The notes under the pieces are model-generated. The model searched no databases. It was not told the DNA's origin and saw nothing but the letters and a program-made list of their open reading frames with translations. A stretch of 32,019 nt of DNA. It comes from Lachnospiraceae bacterium. GTDB taxonomy: Bacteria; Bacillota; Clostridia; Lachnospirales; Lachnospiraceae. Position numbers and translations under genes: made by a program. Shown here piece by piece: positions 1 through 8,633 of this stretch (its first letter is position 1; each line of letters begins with the position of its first letter). The DNA lies in NCBI GenBank assembly GCA_017544835.1, contig JAFYDI010000073.1, positions 1 through 32,019 on the forward strand, given 5' to 3'.

Positions 1-1529
<1,529 letters not shown>

Positions 1530-1545
1530 AGAATAAACTTTAAGA

Positions 1546-1574
1546 GGGGCGGGAGTTACTCTCGCCCCGCTTTT
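1546..1574 (+). terminator. Attenuator-like hairpin between dnaK and dnaJ
   Basis: A GC-rich stem (GGGGCG..AG pairing with CTCGCCCC, 5-nt loop TTACT, two-base bulge) is followed by GCTTTT. The short T run suggests a leaky terminator or mRNA-stabilising hairpin that would lower dnaJ expression relative to dnaK. This is inferred from sequence only. Confidence 0.6.
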
Positions 1575-1590
1575 GAGGTTAATATAAACT

Positions 1591-2763
1591 ATGGCAGAAC
1601 AAAAACGAGACTATTACGAGGTACTCGGAGTCGACAAAAATGCCGACGACGATGCCCTTAAAAAAGCATACAGACAGCTCGCCAAGAAGTACCACCCCGA
1701 CGTAAACCCCGGCAACAAAGAAGCCGAGGCCAAGTTCAAGGAGGCTTCCGAAGCCTATGCCGTATTAAGCGACCCCGAAAAGCGCAGACAGTACGACCAG
1801 TTCGGACATGCAGCTTTTGACGGAAGCGGCGGTGCAGGCGGATTCGGAGGATTCGACTTCAGCGGTGCCGACTTCTCCGATATATTCGGCGATATATTCG
1901 GTGATTTCTTTGGCGGTGCAAGATCCCGCGGCGGTTCCAGAAGCAACAGCCCCATGAAGGGCGCCAACCTTCGTACCAGCGTACGTATTACCTTCGAAGA
2001 GGCAGTATTCGGCGTAGAGAAGGAGCTTGATCTTAACCTTAAGGACGAGTGTAAGACTTGTCACGGAACAGGAGCCAAGCCCGGTACTACCAAGGAGACC
2101 TGTACGAAGTGTAAAGGTCAGGGACAGATTGTATATACGTCACAGTCTTTCTTTGGCACTGTAAGAAACGTTCAGGTATGTCCCGACTGTAAAGGTTCAG
2201 GTAAGATTGTACGTGAGAAATGTCCCGATTGCGGCGGTACAGGCTATGTATCAAGCCGTAAGAAGATCGCTGTATCCATTCCCGCAGGTATCGACAACGG
2301 ACAGTGCGTACGTATTCCCGGCAAGGGTGAGCCCGGTACCAACGGCGGCGAGAGAGGCGATTTGCTGGTAGAAGTAATTGTGGCAAGTCATCCTATCTTC
2401 CAGAGGCAGGATACCAATATTTACTCTACCGTTCCGATTTCTTTTGCAGTTGCTGCACTCGGCGGTGAGGTACTTATCGATACTGTTGACGGACGCGTGG
2501 CTTACGAGGTTAAGCCCGGCACCCAGACCGACACCAGAGTACGTCTTAAGGGCAAGGGTGTACCTTCGCTCAGATACAGAGACGTGCGCGGCGACCACTA
2601 CGTAACGCTTGTGGTTCAGACTCCCGACAAGCTTTCCAAGGAAGCCAAGGACTTGCTTAAGCAGTTCGATGCTCTTACAGGCGATTCACTTAACGCAGTC
2701 AAGAACGCCGGAACCTCTTCCAAGGATTCGGATGATTTTAAGAAGAAAAAATTCTGGAAATAA
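1591..2763 (+). CDS. dnaJ: Chaperone DnaJ (Hsp40)
   Basis: Type I Hsp40 co-chaperone that stimulates the DnaK ATPase and delivers substrates. The 390-residue length is typical. It has an N-terminal J domain (about residues 5-70) with the essential HPD triad in KYHPDVNPG, then a Gly/Phe-rich linker (about 75-120). Four CxxCxGxG zinc repeats follow ([32 protein letters not shown]), then the C-terminal substrate-binding domains. The ATG start gives a standard N-terminus ([14 protein letters not shown]). It sits directly behind dnaK and ends at its own terminator, so it is probably the last gene of the hrcA-grpE-dnaK-dnaJ operon. In many Firmicutes the next genes are prmA and rsmE; here they are displaced by about 5.9 kb. 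Confidence 0.98.
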   Translation: MAEQKRDYYEVLGVDKNADDDALKKAYRQLAKKYHPDVNPGNKEAEAKFKEASEAYAVLSDPEKRRQYDQFGHAAFDGSGGAGGFGGFDFSGADFSDIFGDIFGDFFGGARSRGGSRSNSPMKGANLRTSVRITFEEAVFGVEKELDLNLKDECKTCHGTGAKPGTTKETCTKCKGQGQIVYTSQSFFGTVRNVQVCPDCKGSGKIVREKCPDCGGTGYVSSRKKIAVSIPAGIDNGQCVRIPGKGEPGTNGGERGDLLVEVIVASHPIFQRQDTNIYSTVPISFAVAALGGEVLIDTVDGRVAYEVKPGTQTDTRVRLKGKGVPSLRYRDVRGDHYVTLVVQTPDKLSKEAKDLLKQFDALTGDSLNAVKNAGTSSKDSDDFKKKKFWK

Positions 2764-2767
2764 ACCT

Positions 2768-2800
2768 AACCCTTCGGGTATGTGCCCGGAGGGTTTTCTT
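2768..2800 (+). terminator. Intrinsic terminator after dnaJ
   Basis: AACCCT-T-CGGG pairs with CCCG-G-AGGGTT around the loop TATGTG. The stem is 11 bp including one T-G pair and is followed by TTTTCTTTG. Confidence 0.85.
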
Positions 2801-2850
2801 TGTTATAGTAAAAAGAAAGATATTATTACATTTTGCGGGCCTTTTTGATA

Positions 2851-2879
2851 TTGACTACATGCGCTTAATTTGGTAGATT
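2851..2879 (+). promoter_or_regulatory. Putative sigma-A promoter of the MATE gene
   Basis: TTGACT (2851-2856), a 17-bp spacer and TAGATT (2874-2879), with a TGG extended -10 element just upstream. Its predicted start point falls only about 3-6 nt before the ATG at 2890. Confidence 0.6.
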
Positions 2880-2889
2880 AGCAAGTATT

Positions 2890-4278
2890 ATGAGAAGTTT
2901 TTTTAAGAGATTTATCGGTGATAAAAAGTTTTATATGATGGTACTGGCGGTTGCGGTACCGATTATTATTCAGAACGGAATCAGTAATTTCGTCAACATG
3001 CTTGATAACATAATGGTGGGACAGGTAGGTACCGAGCAGATGTCCGGTGTCGCTATCGTTAACCAGCTTATGTTTATATTCAATCTGGCGCTTTTCGGAG
3101 CCATCTCTGGCCCCGGTATCTTTACCGCTCAGTACGTAGGCCAGAAGAACAATGAAGGCGTAAGATATACTGTCCGCTTTAAGATCATTATCGTGGCGCT
3201 TATCAGCCTTGGAGGAATTTTACTTTTCCACTATTTTGACGAGCCTTTTATAAGAATTTATCTTACGGATAACGGACAGGGTCTCGACCTTGAAGCTACT
3301 TTGGGTTATGCGCGTGAGTATCTTAAAGTAATGGTTATCGGCCTTGCACCTTTTGCCGTTGCATGCGCTTATGCAGGTACATTAAGAGAAGCGGGCGAGA
3401 CTAAGATTCCCATGTATGCCAGCCTTGTGGCCGTGTTTACGAATCTTATTCTTAACTATGTGCTGATTTTCGGTCACTTCGGCGCTCCCAAGATGGGCGT
3501 TGTGGGTGCGGCGGTAGCTACCGTTATTTCGCGATTCCTTGAGATGTCCATATTGGTGATTTGGGCTCATACACATACGGAGCGCGCGCCCTATATGGTG
3601 GGCGTATACTCAGGCTTCAAGATTCCGCGCGAACTTGTGTTTAAGATTATTAAGACGGGTATGCCGTTATTTATCAATGAGTTTCTTTGGTCACTTGGAA
3701 TGTCCATGCTTACGCAGTGCTATTCCACGAGGGGACTGGAGGTCATTGCGGCGTTTAACATTTCCAACACTATTGTGAACCTGTTTAATATCGTGCTCTT
3801 CACCATGGGTAACGTCGTTGCGATTATCATCGGACAGATTCTCGGCTCCGGTAATACCGACGAGGTCGTAGATACGGATAACAAACTGATAGCCGTGGCA
3901 ATAATGGCTTCGGCAGTGATGGGCGTACTCCTTGCAATCTTTGCACCGTTATTCCCGAAGCTTTACAACACGACGGACGACATACGCTCGATGGCGGTTA
4001 CGTTTATGCGAATCGCTTCGGTGTTCATGCCGATTAACGCGTACCTTAACGCCGCATACTTTACACTTAGGTCGGGCGGCAAGACGGTTATCACGTTCCT
4101 GTTTGACTCAGTATATTTGTGGTGCTTATGCTGGCCTGTGGCTTTTGTTTTGAGCCGTTTTACACCACTCAGCATCATTCCGCTTTACTGCATCGTCCTT
4201 TACCTTGACTTTGTAAAGGTTATCATCGGATACATTCTTTTGAAAAAGAAAGTGTGGATTCAGGACCTTGTAGCATAA
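2890..4278 (+). CDS. MATE family efflux transporter
   Basis: Multidrug and toxin extrusion type antiporter expected to export small organic compounds across the cytoplasmic membrane using a sodium or proton gradient. The 462 residues consist mostly of hydrophobic segments, consistent with the family's usual 12 helices. The first helix region reads VLAVAVPIIIQNGISNFVNMLDNIMVGQVG, the typical MATE opening with a buried N-terminal half motif; the second MatE repeat begins near residue 240. No Shine-Dalgarno sequence precedes the ATG, which fits a nearly leaderless mRNA from the promoter at 2851-2879. The gene has its own promoter and terminator and so is a single transcription unit between dnaJ and the following operon. 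The substrate cannot be predicted. Confidence 0.93.
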   Translation: MRSFFKRFIGDKKFYMMVLAVAVPIIIQNGISNFVNMLDNIMVGQVGTEQMSGVAIVNQLMFIFNLALFGAISGPGIFTAQYVGQKNNEGVRYTVRFKIIIVALISLGGILLFHYFDEPFIRIYLTDNGQGLDLEATLGYAREYLKVMVIGLAPFAVACAYAGTLREAGETKIPMYASLVAVFTNLILNYVLIFGHFGAPKMGVVGAAVATVISRFLEMSILVIWAHTHTERAPYMVGVYSGFKIPRELVFKIIKTGMPLFINEFLWSLGMSMLTQCYSTRGLEVIAAFNISNTIVNLFNIVLFTMGNVVAIIIGQILGSGNTDEVVDTDNKLIAVAIMASAVMGVLLAIFAPLFPKLYNTTDDIRSMAVTFMRIASVFMPINAYLNAAYFTLRSGGKTVITFLFDSVYLWCLCWPVAFVLSRFTPLSIIPLYCIVLYLDFVKVIIGYILLKKKVWIQDLVA

Positions 4279-4301
4279 TAATCATACACGTATACATACG
4301 C

Positions 4302-4329
4302 AAAACGCCTTGGGTTTCCGAGGCGTTTT
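4302..4329 (+). terminator. Intrinsic terminator after the MATE gene
   Basis: AAAACGCCT (4302-4310) pairs perfectly with AGGCGTTTT (4321-4329) around a 10-nt loop, and the stem ends in T residues. It overlaps the -35 region of the next operon's putative promoter. Confidence 0.85.
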
Positions 4330-4339
4330 ATGTTATAAT
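4310..4339 (+). promoter_or_regulatory. Putative extended -10 promoter of the three-gene operon
   Basis: TGTTATAAT (4331-4339) is a perfect extended -10 element. TTGGGT (4310-4315) is a plausible -35 at 18-bp spacing, located inside the MATE terminator hairpin. The predicted start is about 18 nt before the ATG at 4364. Confidence 0.6.
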
Positions 4340-4363
4340 TCTTCTTGGAAAAGGAGAGATTAT

Positions 4364-5257
4364 ATGATTTCTTTTAAATGCTCCAACTGTGGCGGTGAGA
4401 TGACAATTTCCCACGCCGGAGAATTGATGTGCCCGTACTGCGGCACCAAGCACAATTTCAGTGATAAGGAGCTTGAAGGCTACAAGGTATTTCGTCATCG
4501 AATGCTTGAATATCTTGCTGCGGTTGCCGAGAAAAGGGCTAAGGCTTCGGATTTTGACTATCTGTGGACCAATTCTGCCGAGATTCTTTTTAAGACTATA
4601 GGTGATGAAGATATTACCGTGAATTACATCTATGAGTATACCGACGGAGGAATTACCAGTTATGTAGCAAGAGAAAGCGTGGTCATTCTTTTTCCTAAGG
4701 AGCATGCGCATTTGGCGGATGTTGCCAGAAGCGGGGCATCGAATGTTACGGCGCCCAAGGCCGATATGAAGAATCTTTTGCAGTATGTTCCTACGACAAA
4801 GGGAATATTTAAATTGCAGGACGGAGGCGTTCTCTGGGTAATTTCCAAGGACGAGGGAATGTTCCCGCTTGGATTGTTCGGCAATCTTGATTATCAGGAT
4901 GTGGCGTGGATTGTATCGCGACTTGAGAATCTTGCATGTCTATTTGAGTTTAGCGGAATTGTACATGGCGATATAAGTCCGGATACGGTATATATCAATC
5001 CTGCGACGCACGAGGCGGCTATACTGGGCGGCTGGTGGAAATCACACGGGACCGGCAGCGTCAGGACTACGGACCTTAAAGAAATCAGAGATACTGCGCA
5101 TAAGCTTATAGGAGATGCGTTCCCGAGCATACCTAAGATGTTTAAGGAGTTTATTTCGGGGTCGTCCAAGGCAGATGCTTTTGCCGATTTCGAATACTGG
5201 GACGAAGTGATTGAGAAAGGCCTCGGCGGCAGGCATTTTCATAAATTTGGTAAATAA
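4364..5257 (+). CDS. Zinc-ribbon protein with a degenerate protein-kinase-like domain
   Basis: A 297-residue protein. The start at 4364 is preferred over an in-frame ATG at 4310 because AAGGAG lies 7-8 nt upstream and because 4310 would lie inside a terminator. An N-terminal zinc ribbon is formed by C6, C9, C23 and C26 (KCSNCGG and CPYCG). The C-terminal half resembles a protein-kinase C-lobe: HGDISPDTVYIN (H201, D203) matches the catalytic loop. However, the following Asn is Thr, and the DFG position reads LGGW (G222-G223), so both metal-binding residues are missing. DLKEIRDTAHKLIG resembles the later C-lobe helix. A catalytically dead or scaffolding pseudokinase is inferred. The VWA gene follows 11 bp later with its own Shine-Dalgarno site. 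The fold call is by eye and moderately sure; the function is unknown. Confidence 0.75.
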   Translation: MISFKCSNCGGEMTISHAGELMCPYCGTKHNFSDKELEGYKVFRHRMLEYLAAVAEKRAKASDFDYLWTNSAEILFKTIGDEDITVNYIYEYTDGGITSYVARESVVILFPKEHAHLADVARSGASNVTAPKADMKNLLQYVPTTKGIFKLQDGGVLWVISKDEGMFPLGLFGNLDYQDVAWIVSRLENLACLFEFSGIVHGDISPDTVYINPATHEAAILGGWWKSHGTGSVRTTDLKEIRDTAHKLIGDAFPSIPKMFKEFISGSSKADAFADFEYWDEVIEKGLGGRHFHKFGK

Positions 5258-5268
5258 GGAGAGATATT

Positions 5269-6162
5269 ATGGGATTTGGTAGTTACAGAAGCTCTGACTG
5301 GAGCAAGTTAAAGGCAAGCGCGAAGATTACGGATTCTTCAAGCGTTTCGCAGATTTTTAAGAATCGTTCCATGGAGGAGCGTTTCAACCCTAAGTTTATT
5401 AATGTGAGAGAATCTATGGACTCGGAGGAGCACCCCAATTCAACGCCGGTTATCATCGGTCTTGATACTACGGGCTCCATGGGATATTTGTCCGAGGAAA
5501 TTGCCAAGAACGGTCTTAACGAGACTATGCTTAAGATATATGCGACCAAGCCTATCGAGGATCCGCAGCTTATGTTTGCGGCTATCGGTGACGTGACTGA
5601 CAGTGCGCCTTTGCAGGTTACGCAGTTTGAGTCCGACATCAGAATTGCCGAGCAGCTTTTCGCGCTTTGGATGGAAGGACGCGGCGGAGATTCGCCTGAG
5701 GATTTTGAATTGATGTGGTACTTTGCAGCCAAGCATACCAGAATTGATTCGTTTGAGAAACACGGTAAGAAGGGCTTTCTTTTTACAATCGGTGATGCCG
5801 ATGTGCATGAGATGGTGAAGGGACCTTATGTTGAGGATATCTTCAAGGATGAGTCACGTAACTATTCGTCCAAGAATCTTTATGATATGGCTTCCGAGAA
5901 GTATCAGGTGTTCCATATTCATTTAAATGACCACGGTTTGGTTCCCGCGAACTTCTCGTCAATCATGGGCGGAAGGGTAGCTGTGCTCCCGAAGTCGTCG
6001 GTTAACGCTATTCCCGAGACTATCATTACGATTATGCAGCTTGCCAACGGAGAGGACAGGGAGACTGTACTTTCGCAGTGGTCTGAGGTTGCTCGCCCGG
6101 TAGTTGAGAATGCTATTAAGAATATGACTTTTAAGTCGAAAAAGAAGGGTCTTTTCTTTTGA
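5269..6162 (+). CDS. VWA (von Willebrand factor A) domain protein
   Basis: A 297-residue soluble protein with no signal peptide or membrane segment. After about 55 residues of leader, the VWA fold begins at PVIIGLDTTGSMG. D66, T68 and S70 form a metal-ion-dependent adhesion site of the DxTxS type, completed by the later GGDSPED segment. The rest alternates hydrophobic strands (FLFTIGDADVH, VFHIHL) and helices as expected. Intracellular bacterial VWA proteins usually act as scaffolds alongside ATPases or kinases. GGAG lies before the ATG. The gene is sandwiched between the zinc-ribbon pseudokinase and the PurA-like gene and overlaps the latter by 4 bp, so the three products are probably made together. 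The partner and process are unknown. Confidence 0.85.
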   Translation: MGFGSYRSSDWSKLKASAKITDSSSVSQIFKNRSMEERFNPKFINVRESMDSEEHPNSTPVIIGLDTTGSMGYLSEEIAKNGLNETMLKIYATKPIEDPQLMFAAIGDVTDSAPLQVTQFESDIRIAEQLFALWMEGRGGDSPEDFELMWYFAAKHTRIDSFEKHGKKGFLFTIGDADVHEMVKGPYVEDIFKDESRNYSSKNLYDMASEKYQVFHIHLNDHGLVPANFSSIMGGRVAVLPKSSVNAIPETIITIMQLANGEDRETVLSQWSEVARPVVENAIKNMTFKSKKKGLFF

Positions 6163-7358
6163 GTAAGACGGTTTTTAAGGCAGTAATAGGTAAAAATTTC
6201 GGAGACGAAGGTAAGGGTCTTGCCACAGATTTTTTGTGCCTTGGCGGTGCAAAGAATCTGGTGGTGAGGGCCAATGGAGGCGCTCAGTCCGGTCACACAG
6301 TTGAGACGGGGACTAAGCGCTTTGTTTTTCATGAGTTATCGTCCGGGTCATTTAGGCATGCGGATACATACTGGGCGGCGACATATCATCCCGATTTATA
6401 TAAGCTGGCGGAAGAGATTGAGGACTTCCGGGCAGTGGGCGGATTTGTACCGAGAGTGTATGCCTCCAAGAATGCCGGAATTACAACGATTCTCGACGTT
6501 ATTCTGAATATGGCTTTTGAGACGGCTCGAGGTGTGGGTCGGCACGGAAGCTGCGGAATGGGTATCTATGAATGTGAGCTTAGGGAGCAGGCGGGTTATA
6601 AAATAACAGTTGGTGATGTTACCACGCTCGGAGCAGAAGGACTGATTCATGAATTGTTAGAAATCAGAGAAAATTATGTTTCGAAGCGATTAAACGAAGA
6701 GAAAATCGCGATTGATTCGCTCGGAGAATATACACAATTGTTGCGCGATGACAATGTTGTCATAAATTATGCGAAAACTGTGTGCAATAATGTTGGGCTG
6801 ATTGAAATTGTCGATTCGGAGCGTGAATTTTTGGCAGGATATGAACAAGTAATCTTTGAAAACGGACAGGGATTACTGCTTGATTCCGAGTGTGAGCGAT
6901 TCTATCCCAATGTGACCGGCTCTCGGACAGGGCTTGCCAATGTAGCAGCAATTCTCAACAATGTGGGAGAAAAGCTCGATGAAGTACTATATGTCTCCCG
7001 AAGCTATGTTACCAGACACGGAGCGGGAGAACTTCCTTGCGAGTGTGAGGCTTCAGATATACCGGGACTGATAACGGATGTTACCAATTTGCCCAACGAA
7101 TGGCAGGGAAAACTGCGTTTTGGGCTTCATGAATCGGTTGAGGAGTTTATAAGGCCTGTGCAGGAGGACACAAAAGCACTCGATTACAGGCCAAAGTTAA
7201 GTCTTCTTTTAACACATTTAAACGAAACTGACGGGGCTGTCATGAAACGGGACGGAAACGTGCCTGCAGAAGAGTTTGTGACGAATAAAGAGATTGCGGG
7301 ATTGTTTGATAAAGTATATTTATCCGAAGACAGATTTGCAGATAACATTAAAGGGTAA
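6159..7358 (+). CDS. Divergent adenylosuccinate-synthetase (PurA) family protein
   Basis: PurA condenses IMP with aspartate using GTP. This 399-residue homologue keeps the P-loop with the catalytic Asp (NFGDEGKG, D16), the catalytic His loop (SGHTV, H46), an IMP-loop equivalent (GRHGSCGMG, 128-136), ENGQGLLLD (about 234-242) and YVTRHGAG. It departs from canonical PurA in two places. The Arg-rich aspartate loop is replaced by a segment near residues 308-322 that keeps only K318 and R320. The guanine-recognition TKLD motif reads THLN (352-355). The substrate and nucleotide donor may therefore differ, so it should not be taken as the housekeeping purA. The start is TTG overlapping the VWA stop (TTGA), which indicates translational coupling. 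Family assignment is confident; the reaction is open. Confidence 0.85.
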   Translation: MSKTVFKAVIGKNFGDEGKGLATDFLCLGGAKNLVVRANGGAQSGHTVETGTKRFVFHELSSGSFRHADTYWAATYHPDLYKLAEEIEDFRAVGGFVPRVYASKNAGITTILDVILNMAFETARGVGRHGSCGMGIYECELREQAGYKITVGDVTTLGAEGLIHELLEIRENYVSKRLNEEKIAIDSLGEYTQLLRDDNVVINYAKTVCNNVGLIEIVDSEREFLAGYEQVIFENGQGLLLDSECERFYPNVTGSRTGLANVAAILNNVGEKLDEVLYVSRSYVTRHGAGELPCECEASDIPGLITDVTNLPNEWQGKLRFGLHESVEEFIRPVQEDTKALDYRPKLSLLLTHLNETDGAVMKRDGNVPAEEFVTNKEIAGLFDKVYLSEDRFADNIKG

Positions 7359-7376
7359 GCAGGAAGCTTACCCTTT
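7350..7376. terminator. Shared hairpin between convergent genes
   Basis: AAAGGGTAAGC (7350-7360) pairs perfectly with GCTTACCCTTT (7366-7376), with a 5-nt loop. The stop codons of the PurA-like gene and of rsmE both lie inside the stem. There is no long T tract on either side, so termination strength is uncertain. Confidence 0.65.
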
Positions 7377-8108
7377 ATCTAACATCATCATTAAGTTACT
7401 TAATACCACCATACCTGCGGTTTCGGTGCGAAGGATTCTCTTACCAAGAGTGATTATTTCAAAGCCTGCATTGCGGGCTTTTTCAATTTCCGTCTGCTCG
7501 AAGCCGCCTTCGGGACCTATGAAGATTGCAACGGAGTCATCGGGTTTAACCGATTCAAATAGCTTACGCGTATGAGCCATTCCGTCGGCCATCTCGTAGG
7601 GAACCCACTTATGTGTACACTCGCTTGCCCGTGCAACTGCCTCGCCGAAAGTCATAGGCTTTGCAATCTCGGGAATCACAGTACGTTTCGATTGCTTGGC
7701 TGCCGCTTCGGAAATCGCCTGCCAGCGGGCAATCTTGGAATCCGCTTTCTTGGGATCGAGCTTCATGACACATCGCTTCATTTCCACGGGGATAATCTCG
7801 AATGCTCCAAGTTCTACGGCTTTCTGAATTATCAGTTCCATCTTGTCGGACTTAGGAAGCCCCTGATAGAGGTATATCTTGCAGGGAAGCTCTGTTCCTT
7901 CTTTGATAAACGCAAGCTCACAAGTAATCGCGTCATCGGTAAGCTCACGAACAATGCATCTATACTCGGCTTCGGATTCGGTGGTACTAACCGAAATCTC
8001 TTCGCCCAGCTTCATCCTAAGCACGTTCTTGATATGGTTAACGTCCTTGCCGGTTATTGTAATTGTCTTATCGCATATAGCGCTCGGATCTACGAAAAAG
8101 TGATACAT
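7368..8108 (-). CDS. rsmE: 16S rRNA (uracil1498-N3)-methyltransferase RsmE
   Basis: SAM-dependent SPOUT (knotted) methyltransferase that makes m3U1498 in 16S rRNA. The start at 8108 (MYHFFVDPS) is the family-typical N-terminus and has GGAAAGG 8 nt upstream; an in-frame ATG 13 codons earlier lacks this support. The 246-residue product has the N-terminal PUA-like region (GKDVNHIKNVLRMKLGE), the KSDKMELIIQKAVELGA motif, AISEAAAKQSKR, and the C-terminal knot motifs FIGPEGGFEQTE and LGKRILRTETAG. In many Firmicutes rsmE is co-directional and directly downstream of prmA. Here it is divergent from prmA across a 525-bp repeat-bearing gap and convergent with the PurA-like gene, which implies a local inversion or re-insertion. 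Confidence 0.96.
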   Translation of the reverse strand: MYHFFVDPSAICDKTITITGKDVNHIKNVLRMKLGEEISVSTTESEAEYRCIVRELTDDAITCELAFIKEGTELPCKIYLYQGLPKSDKMELIIQKAVELGAFEIIPVEMKRCVMKLDPKKADSKIARWQAISEAAAKQSKRTVIPEIAKPMTFGEAVARASECTHKWVPYEMADGMAHTRKLFESVKPDDSVAIFIGPEGGFEQTEIEKARNAGFEIITLGKRILRTETAGMVVLSNLMMMLDKG

Positions 8109-8239
8109 AAAGACCTTTCCACAAAACTGCCTATGAATCATTTTCACGGCATATGAATGAGTTTTAAGATAACAGTATTATAGAATAACGGCAGCAAAAA
8201 ATAAATATGTCATCTATGAAGCAGAATACCTATCAATAC

Positions 8240-8271
8240 TCCCTATACCCCAAAACTTGATGAATTGGGAG
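8240..8271 (-). repeat. CTCCC-N19-TATAGGGA element, copy R1
   Basis: On the - strand this reads CTCCC, 19 nt, TATAGGGA. The spacer length is identical in all four copies. Its start is 71 bp from that of copy R2. Confidence 0.75.
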
Positions 8272-8310
8272 TAAATGCGCCTCGTTTTCTTTTGAAACAC
8301 GCCCAAATTG

Positions 8311-8342
8311 TCCCTATATGGAAAAAGTGTATTGTATGGGAG
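8311..8342 (-). repeat. CTCCC-N19-TATAGGGA element, copy R2
   Basis: On the - strand CTCCC-N19-TATAGGGA, followed by CAA as in F1 and F2. It is separated from the oppositely oriented F1 by 18 bp. Confidence 0.75.
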
Positions 8343-8360
8343 TAGTTGAGCTCAATATTG

Positions 8361-8392
8361 CTCCCAATACCATTAAAAATTTCGTATAGGGA
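8361..8392 (+). repeat. CTCCC-N19-TATAGGGA element, copy F1
   Basis: Reads CTCCC-N19-TATAGGGA on the + strand, followed by CAAA. It shares CTCCCAAT and CCATTAAAA with F2. Confidence 0.78.
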
Positions 8393-8431
8393 CAAATCGT
8401 AAAAGAAAAAGCCCGCTTTAAGTCGGTTTTA

Positions 8432-8463
8432 CTCCCAATTAACCATTAAAATTCATATAGGGA
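8432..8463 (+). repeat. CTCCC-N19-TATAGGGA element, copy F2
   Basis: Reads CTCCC-N19-TATAGGGA on the + strand, followed by CAAA. It lies 71 bp start-to-start from F1, matching the R1-R2 spacing exactly. Confidence 0.78.
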
Positions 8464-8511
8464 CAAACGCGACACAAGCGCAAAAGAAAATGACGCGAAT
8501 GTGCAAAAACC

Positions 8512-8540
8512 TTGACGAGATCGAAGTATATGTGGATAAT
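8512..8540 (+). promoter_or_regulatory. Putative promoter of the prmA operon
   Basis: TTGACG (8512-8517), a 17-bp spacer and GATAAT (8535-8540). It would give an approximately 85-90 nt leader containing the small hairpin at 8585-8598. Confidence 0.6.
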
Positions 8541-8633
8541 GTGCTATGGCAATTATTTGCAAATTGATTTATAGTTAAGTACAAGGGCAATTGTGCCCAT
8601 AAAGAACGCGGAGTGCAAGCGTAGGATAATAAT

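Larger units (their letters stand above)
8109..8633. other. Non-coding divergent region between rsmE and prmA
   Basis: This 525-bp AT-rich stretch has no convincing gene. It holds a possible -10 for rsmE (TATAAT on the - strand, 8177-8182, with a poor -35), four copies of a 32-bp spaced repeat (8240-8463), a good promoter for prmA (8512-8540) and a small leader hairpin, GGGCA-ATTG-TGCCC (8585-8598). Confidence 0.7.

Noticed and set aside
2890-4278. MATE gene as part of the trio operon
   Set aside because: A strong terminator and a separate promoter lie between them.
4310-4363. Upstream ATG start for the zinc-ribbon gene
   Set aside because: It lies inside the terminator and upstream of the promoter -10, while the 4364 ATG has a clear Shine-Dalgarno site.
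7572-8156. 194-codon + strand ORF opposite rsmE
   Set aside because: Antisense shadow of a well-recognised gene; the translation shows no family features.
8240-8463. CRISPR array
   Set aside because: Only two copies per orientation, the conserved part is split by a variable 19-nt core, the gaps resemble each other, and no cas genes are nearby.
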